64,000 bases of DNA from Thunnus maccoyii (lineage: Eukaryota > Chordata > Actinopteri > Scombriformes > Scombridae), in contig NC_056547.1 of assembly GCF_910596095.1 (NCBI RefSeq), positions 27,593,647-27,657,646 on the forward strand, written 5' to 3'. The notes below the pieces were generated by a model. It did not search any database. It had not been told where the DNA came from and saw only the letters and a program-made list of their open reading frames with translations. Position numbers and translations under genes: made by a program. This document shows positions 56,995-64,000 of this stretch, piece by piece (position 1 is the first letter of the stretch; the number at the start of each line of letters is the position of its first letter).

Positions 56995-59900
56995 AGTTTC
57001 TCTGCATTTACATTAACGTTTAAGGCGTGAACCTACGAACATGATTTGTGAGAATGGACTTTACAGTGAAGTAGGAGACATCTCCAGCAGGAAAACTTAA
57101 GAAATCAATAATATTTACATATTCATATGAGGGAGAAGAAGTAGATGTCATTTTAAGGATTTTAACCAGGTAATTAAATTTTTTTTTTTTTTGTGAAAAA
57201 ACATATCAGACACAAATTATTATTCAAAGCTGAGTATTTTTATATATCTCAAAACATGTCTGGAGGGGATCTTTAAACAAAGTTATGTAGCCAAATTCCT
57301 GAGATTAGCCAAAAAATCTCAAACGTTTAAAAAAGAGGTACAGTAAGAGACAGCAGGCTGACAAGAGATGTTTGTTTCAATGTGGTTACATACTTAAGTA
57401 GAACATCACATATGCAACAATAAATTACAAAAGACCACCCAATGGCTGAGTTGTCATCTCATTGCATTAAAAAAAAGAAATCAAGTCTCAAACAGAATGT
57501 CACTTTTTAACACTTTATCAGTCTAATTTGCTGATGTACTCTGCTAGTCTAATGTTCACTGTTTTTCACATGCGGTGGAAACGCAAACATAAATACACCA
57601 AAGGGGCTTTTAGGTCCTGATTTAGTTCCTGAGTTTAGTTCCTGTGACTGTTTGGTTGAAAAGGGACATTACACTAGTTTAAAAATTAGGGCCTAACTCT
57701 ATAGAGCAGTCCGCATGTTTGTGCAACCGGCCCCTGGTTGTGATAACTGGCTCAATTTTTTTTCACATCTCTTTGAGTTTTTTTCATTTTGTCACCATCT
57801 GTTTGAGACATTTTGATATTTTCTGTATTTGTGTTTTCTACCAGGACTATTCTGTTTTATTAATGGCAGCAGGCAGGCTCAGTCACAGGATATCAACGGC
57901 TCCTGCAAACAACTTAACATGAAGGCGACCTCAACAGACTGTGGACAACAGGGGTGCACGTAAACATAGCCAATGTCACTTTACCAAAAGAACTCTGGCT
58001 CAACATGGCCCGGGAACCCACATATGAACCAGGCGGAAGAGCCTAGGTGCCTACCCCCCCCCCCCCCCCCCCAATCCATCTCTCTCCCTCTGATTGTCTG
58101 TGCATTTATTTGAGTCTGTACAATTTGCGAGGTGTGTGTGTGAGGTCCGGGTCATTCAAACACTGCAGCAAGTCTATTGCTTTGATAAAAGGCATCACTT
58201 CACAGAAAAGAGAAAAAAAAAAAATCACAAGCTGCTTTGAGGAGTAGTGTGAAGCTTGAAAAAGCGAGATATACAAAGCAAATGTTTGTCACATTGCAAA
58301 CAACAATACCATAGAGAGGCTTTCAGAACAACAACAAAAAAAAAACATGAACATACCGGCTAAAATAAGAGAAAGGAAAGAGCACTACGTTTTCACAATC
58401 TCACCAGCTTTCTCAGTGTACCTTGCTGATGATGAATTATACTGTTGTTGGGCCTGCCAAGCTTCACTTGGCCTCCAAATCCCACTGGTTGGTCACAGTG
58501 GTGGGGTCTGACCCATATGTTATCTAGGCACATGCATATATTCATATGTGCATGTGTACAGTATGTGTACAGGTATACTGTATGTGCTGTATATGTGCAT
58601 GATTGTGTGTTAGTGTATATGCATGCCATCATAAGAGGGTGGTGGGCTGTTGTACAAACATAATGTTCATTTCCGCATGTAAATAACAATACAGTCCTAT
58701 CAGCTATTTCCCCAACCCACCATAGCACCAAGACGTCACTGTTTTAACATACAGTCTCCTCTTTTCAGGGAGTTGTTAAAAAAACAAACAAACAAATCAG
58801 TTGAAATCATTGTATGTGGTATGAGTGAGGCAACATGGCTGAGATTAAACACTTAAAAACTGATACTGGTTGTTGAGTAGAAGCTGCTAACATACAACAT
58901 GTGTCAGAGTGCTGACTCGCGGCATGCACTACCTAACATAACCAGTCAAGTCTTGATATCGCTATGAAAGCCCAGCAGGGACTCAATTAGGAGGGCATCA
59001 TTCACTTGGATTTGGCACAGCATGTGGCATTGTTACACACACACAAAAAAAAAACAAAAAAAAAAAAACGAGTACTATATGATTGTCTTTTCCTGACATC
59101 AGTGTCATTATGTGCTTTAGTTAGTCCTGACCAGTCTCTGGCAATGATGAACAGGCTCATTTTAATGCTACTGCTGCGTTCCTTTCGCTAGCGGCAGTCT
59201 GAATCACCAGCAGGTAGGTTGCAATTACAACCGTTTTGTGTTTTCATGGTCCAGTTTGTAAAAATAAAGGCAATAAACATGGACACTTGTAAGATTTTCT
59301 TCACCCACAATACAGATGATGCAGCTATGATAGCATATTAGGGCTAGGGAAGAAGAGAAACTGTACAATTCTTCTGCCAATCATAGTAGTTGATTATAAA
59401 TAATGTTTTCATGATATAAAAAGGCCCAAACAGTCATAATGGGTTGCAGGACCTCTAAAATCATCTTGAGTCAAAGTGAATAGCAATGTATTTGTGATTA
59501 AATAACCAGATTTTAGAATGGAGTTTGGTGTTAAGTTCTCTACATACAAGGCAAAGCAATGTGGTTTCAGATTCAGATTGTGTGGTTTCAGATTCAGATT
59601 TTTTCTTTGTGTTTATTTGGCAGATACATTTTGTCCAAAGCGACTTATAACAACGTACATTTCCAAAAATTTGTTTTTTTTTATTCAATATATCCCTGCT
59701 TCTCATTTTGTGGATAAAATGGGTAATTTCTTTTCTTCTGAAATGGCCCTAATATGCTGCCATAGCACAACAGCTAATGTTGTCCATGATATTTAGCAAT
59801 GTTTGCAAGCAAGTTACCATAGCAACATGTTAACCACTTACTACAAAGGTTAGATTTATGCTCAGACTTTACTGAAAGTAGAAACTAGGTGTGTTATGAG

Positions 59901-60799
59901 GATTAAAAACAGGTTGAACAGTATCGTCGTGTACTGTTAAGTGTGTGCTGCCATGTGGATGTGATGTCAAACTAAAAAAAATCTGAAAAGTTCATTTAGC
60001 AAAATCTTGCTCAGGTTTCTTATTCGCAATTCTCTCGAGTTGCTCTTCAGTTGCAAAATTTCAGTTTTTAACGACATCTCTGGAACGCAGCATTATGACT
60101 AAATGTTGTGATGTGTGGCTACCCAGAGACTTACAAAGGCTTGTGAGTTGTCGTCTATTAGAGTGCGTGTTGCTGTCTCAGGTCACAGTATGATGGTGAG
60201 GCACTGAACAGCTCAGAGACTCACCAGATGGATGACTGACTATATGACAGTTAATATATAAACCAACAAATGGGTCCAATAAAGTCGAGCAGGTCGGGGA
60301 AAGGCTAACGGATCGCTAATAATGTCTTTTCTTGTTATGAGTAAGGTGAGCAGCCATTTTGAGTTTTTCAAAATAAATGAAGGAAAAATACATTTGCATG
60401 GTTTCTAATGAATGAGCAGGTGTCGATAAGATCACCATTATGCCAACTGTACAATCATCAACACAAAAAATAACCGATAGTAAAATCCGAGGTGAGAGGT
60501 TATATCCACAACAACAACAACAACAAAATAAACCCAAAAAAAAGAGAACAAATTGCTATTCACATGTACCCGCACTGTAAGGAATGGTTCCATCCAAAAC
60601 TAGACCAGAGAGCTACTCCTAAACTATGGAATGAAGTGACACTCAGTAGTGCTAATGGAAAGTTCATTGTGACGGGCCTTCTGCTGGTTCCACCCCTGAG
60701 ACCACCAGGGTGCCCAGGTGCTGACGTATGCACACACGCACACATACACACACATACATGCACACACACACACACACACACACAAACAAAATCCATTGG
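56995..60799. other. Spacer downstream of thrb (may include its 3' UTR)
   Basis: No exon was seen. Simple repeats are poly-C (58055-58072), poly-A runs (58209-58225, 59045-59069) and the CA repeat at 60722-60784. A 15-base word containing GGTTTCAGATTCAGATT is repeated in tandem at 59559-59602. Vertebrate thrb 3' UTRs are long, so part of this may be transcribed from the minus strand; the end is not determined. Confidence 0.5.
60722..60784. repeat. (CA)n repeat next to the thrb stop codon
   Basis: An interrupted CA/ACAT tract ends 16 bases from the thrb stop codon, so it would form a GU-rich tract at the very start of the thrb 3' UTR. Confidence 0.92.
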
Positions 60800-61041
60800 T
60801 CAGTCCTCGAAGACCTCCAGGAAGAGAGGAGGGAATAGCTCAGTGGGACACTCCACTTTCATGTGAAGGAATCGGCTGGCGTGGCAGGCGCCAATCATCC
60901 GCAGGTCCGTCACCTTCATTAGCAGCTTGGGCCAGAAATGTGCCACTTTGTGTTTGCGGTAGTTGATGTAATGTTCAAAGGCCATCAGGAACTCCTCTTG
61001 GCAGCGTTCAATTCGCTCAATGCTACTCAGGCCTGGACGAT
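60800..61041 (-). CDS. thrb: thrb terminal coding exon (helices 10-12)
   Basis: The minus-strand acceptor TCTCACCAG precedes ATCGTCCAGG (DRPGLSS). It encodes [20 protein letters not shown] and [18 protein letters not shown], ending in [12 protein letters not shown]. The stop TGA is at 60802-60800. Confidence 0.97.
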
Positions 61042-63663
61042 CTGGTGAGACAAACATCAACCGAAACAATGGGATCAGACAGAGTACTGCAGGGTTTTAT
61101 GAACATAATGTCTACTGAATCAAAGGCAAACTACAGTGTGGGTTTAATTTTCGTACTCTAGCTCGGACCATTGGTTGTGATAACATTGTAAAGTCAAGAT
61201 TTCAGAACGTCGCTAAAATAGGTCCAATGGCGCGGCCATTCAATCAAAGAGGTTGTAAACAAACAAACAGTACAGAACAGAGGACACACGGTTTGTACCT
61301 AATTGTGATACAAAATCATGTAGTAGTAAGTTAATTATAACTCGATCACTCGTCATCTCATAATTTAAAGGACGGGTTCACAATTTTTCAAGTCTGTCAT
61401 AAAGCAACAGTCAGGTGCCTAAATGAACATTGAAACAGGCTTTTCTTGCCATAATAATTCCTCCTGTTCATACTGACCATTAGAAGATCCCTTCATAATG
61501 CAAAAATGTATTTAAAAGTTTGTCTGAAGCTAATATGAAGCTTCCAGATGGGGCAAATCATGTAGATATCTTTCAGCATTACAGTCTTTAGTGCCAAAGT
61601 CCCTCTTTTTGTTACTATACTTCCACCTGCAGCTCAACAGGGAAACACTGTCTGAGGAAACACAAAGAGGGAATTTGATGCTAAAAAGACTGTAAATGTG
61701 TCAGATATCCACTTGATATGACTAACAAATTTTAAATGCAGTTTTGCACAAAATGACTGTGTGGACACACTGTGGATTTTGTCCCCCATCACTTACATTG
61801 AAAGCACATTTGAAGGGGATCTTTTAATAGCCAGTATGAACAGGAGGAATGATTACAGAGAGGAAAACCTGTTTCACTGTTCATATGGACACCTAATTGC
61901 TGTTCTAAGACACACTTGAAAAATTGTGAACCTGTCCTTTTAATAGCTAGATAGAAAATTACTCAGGTTGAATCTGATGCCAGTTGTTGTTTATTTGAGT
62001 ATGCATTAATACATTCTCCTATTCCCTCAGATCAGAACATCTCATTTCATAACATTTTCTGACAAATATGTTTTTCTTACTTTTATAAGGAATGATAGCG
62101 AATCAACTTTCAGTCCAAAAATATTGATTTCAGTCACATTGATCAAACCCGGGTGTCTATTGTGACTGTGTCAGAGGACAAGACAGATGGGCAGGTTAAC
62201 CCCATGTCAAGCATGGCATATACAGCACACAGCAGAACAGTATTGATCTGGACTGAGATGCCCTGTGTTGCCCAGAAAAAATGGTGGTGGATCAAAAACC
62301 AAGCTAGCTGGACAAAGCTCCTCAGAATGATTACAGTGATTAATTGATTGAATTGTAGTTTGATATGGATTTCATGTCAAAAAATAGTGTCCACACAATC
62401 TGTGCAAGGCAGACCAAAGCAATAAAGAAATAACATTGCTTTCAAGACAGCAGGAGGAGTGATTTTTGTTATTTATGGATGGACTCTGATTGTTTTATTC
62501 ATTTGTCTTTACTGGTCTCAAGAAATCTATACAACACTTTAATTAACTAATGGTTTACTGCTCTCTAAACAAATGATATTTACATTTTTCAATACTCATG
62601 TGACTGTATAGTGTATCCTTTGGTCTATTCTACTACCTGTGGTGTTACTTCATAAAAAGAAAATTCCACTTTCCATTTAAACAGTTCCAAAATACCACAA
62701 ATCCATTTGGCAAGAGGGTGGCCATCTGTATATTACTTTTATTATATTATTACTGCACAGTATAAATAATGGTTGGCAGTAATGTAAAGAATATGCAATT
62801 TCTAGTTTATGGGCTAAAATAAATACAACTACCATTATGGTCCTTTGATGGTGTTCAATCCACAAGCAGTCTAGGGCTGCAACTAATAATTATTTTCATT
62901 GATTACTCTGTCGATTATTTTCTTGATTAATCGATTAGTTGTTTGCTCTATAAAATGTCAGAAAATGGTAAAACATGTTGATCACTGTCCTAAAGACCAA
63001 GATTACGTCCTCAAATGTCTTCTTTTGTCTTGACCAACAGTCCACAACCCAAAGATATTCAGTTTACTGTCATAAAGGACTAAAAAAAAACAGAAAATAT
63101 TCACATTTGAGAAGTTGGAATGAGAGAATTTGGACATTTGTTTTCTTAAATAATGACGCATAGCAATTAATCGATGGGTGATTAATTTAATAGTTGACAA
63201 CTAAATGATTAATTGACTGATTGTTGCAGCTCTAAAGCAATCCAGTTAAGGTGAATGTTATATTTAATATTGAATAATCATAATCATAGTGTCAAGGGGG
63301 GAAACTGCGCAAACCTGTTTTTTAAAAACAGCTATACTTTATTCCTTCCGTGTCAGACGGAAACTCCCTAATAGGCTAACGCATGTTAGACAACAGGTGC
63401 TTACCGGATGAAAGCAGGATGACAGCCTGTAGAAGAGCCACCTCAGAGTCATCCAAGTTAAAGGAGGACAGTGACACGCCAAGGTCAAAAATGGCATCTG
63501 ACACTACGCCCAGGCCTCCATTTTTAAGTTGACCGCGCGTAACCGCCATCTCCCCGTTGAGTGTGAGGGTCTCACTCTCTGGATCATAGCGAACAGCAGC
63601 TCGCAGTGACATGATCTCCATGCAACAGCCTTTCAACAGGATGATCTGGTCTTCACAAGGCAG
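60800..63663 (-). CDS. thrb: Thyroid hormone receptor beta, last two coding exons (5' partial)
   Basis: Exons 63405-63663 and 60800-61041 join in frame on the minus strand and encode the C-terminal 166 residues of the ligand-binding domain. The receptor binds T3 as a heterodimer with RXR and switches from corepressor to coactivator binding. Seen: [35 protein letters not shown], the ligand-contacting histidine in [10 protein letters not shown], and helix 12 PLFLEVF. TR beta is indicated by LTLNGEMAV (TR alpha has Ser at the Asn position) and by the protein ending FED without the extra tail of TR alpha 1. The remaining exons lie beyond the window end. It converges with nr1d2. Confidence 0.96.
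61366..61943. mobile_element. TIR element, about 580 bp, in thrb intron
   Basis: The left end TTAAAGGACGGGTTCACAA continues TTTTTCAAGTCTGTC. The right end, reversed, reads TTAAAAGGACAGGTTCACAA and then TTTTTCAAGTGTGTC, so the inverted repeat is about 34 bases. Subterminal blocks GTTCATACTGACCATTAGAA and TTCATATGGACACC add further symmetry. The TTAA at both ends may be the target duplication. It is non-coding. Confidence 0.85.
62872..63234 (+). mobile_element. TIR/MITE-like element, copy B, complete
   Basis: It starts TAGGGCTGCAACTAATAAT and ends GATTGTTGCAGCTCTA, which are inverted ends. Internal blocks match the truncated copy at 7503-7780 in order and orientation. Palindromic TAATCGATTA-type motifs near both ends are typical of this fish family. 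Confidence 0.85.
63405..63663 (-). CDS. thrb: thrb penultimate coding exon
   Basis: The minus-strand acceptor ATAACCAG precedes CTGCCTTGTGAA (LPCEDQ). It encodes [20 protein letters not shown], then [18 protein letters not shown] and [19 protein letters not shown]. The donor is TCCG|GTAAGC. The 259 nt give phase 1. Confidence 0.97.
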
Positions 63664-64000
63664 CTGGTTATAAGGAGAAAGAGATATGCATCTTTATTCT
63701 AGTAATAAAGGAATATGGCTAATATTATGGACAGCCTTACTTTTTTGTCAAGTTAGAACTGAAAATTCAGACTTAAATACTATTGGAATTAGGGAATGAT
63801 AAAAAACAAAATCCCTTTCAACATTAAAATCATTTCTACTCTGAAATGTAGCATAAAGAAGTTAGACTGAGCTAACTGTTTTACTAGCTAACTAGTCAGA
63901 CTGCTAATTGAACACTGCTATTGGCATTAGCAACACATTAGCTTGAGTGAAAATGTTTTATTAATACAATAATGGTTAGATGACCTTATACTATGGTTAA
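63664..64000. other. Start of the next thrb intron
   Basis: AT-rich, with a minus-strand acceptor at its left edge. No exon was seen before the window ends. Confidence 0.75.

Larger units (their letters stand above)
61042..63404. other. thrb last intron with two TIR elements
   Basis: The boundaries are the minus-strand donor TCCG|GTAAGC at 63405/63404 and the acceptor CACCAG. It contains the elements at 61366-61943 and 62872-63234. No further exon was seen. Confidence 0.8.

Overview
The window is vertebrate nuclear DNA, almost certainly from a teleost, probably a percomorph. It has split genes with GT-AG introns, long AT-rich non-coding stretches, CA/TG microsatellites and many dispersed repeats of kinds common in spiny-rayed fish genomes. 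Five protein-coding genes were rebuilt by hand from splice sites and reading frame. Their order is ube2e1 (+), nkiras1 (-), rpl15 (+), nr1d2 (+), thrb (-). This matches the human chromosome 3p24 block UBE2E1-NKIRAS1-RPL15-NR1D2-THRB, so the linkage itself supports the gene names.

Layout. 1-8309 is non-coding and is probably a 5' intron of ube2e1. The last three ube2e1 coding exons lie at 8310-13384. nkiras1 is complete on the minus strand (18578-15884, 192 aa) and converges on ube2e1. rpl15 (21100-24348, 204 aa) is divergent from nkiras1 across about 1 kb; it has a TOP-type first exon and nkiras1 has an NRF1 palindrome. An 11 kb spacer leads to nr1d2 (35594-43177, 8 coding exons, 593 aa). Its flank and first intron carry RevDR2-, RORE- and E-box-like sites expected of a clock-controlled, self-repressing gene. 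A 17.6 kb repeat-rich spacer (43178-60799) separates it from thrb, of which only the last two coding exons (63663-60800, minus strand) are inside the window.

Function. The genes are neighbours by ancient linkage rather than an operon. They encode a ubiquitin-conjugating enzyme, a Ras-like brake on NF-kappaB, ribosomal protein eL15, the heme-binding circadian repressor Rev-erb beta and thyroid hormone receptor beta. The nr1d2/thrb pair mirrors NR1D1/THRA elsewhere in vertebrate genomes.

Mobile DNA. There are two decayed LINE copies of L2/Rex type (45283-47335 minus, 51395-52830 plus). The first is split by a MITE. Several TIR elements are present, including two families found twice. A fold-back element sits in the probable nkiras1 3' UTR. 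The least explained stretch is a GC-rich, internally repetitive block at 48800-50975. On its minus strand it has a TATA box, open but low-complexity frames and a polyadenylation signal, and I could not assign it to any family. No prokaryote-type system, CRISPR array or clear RNA gene was found.
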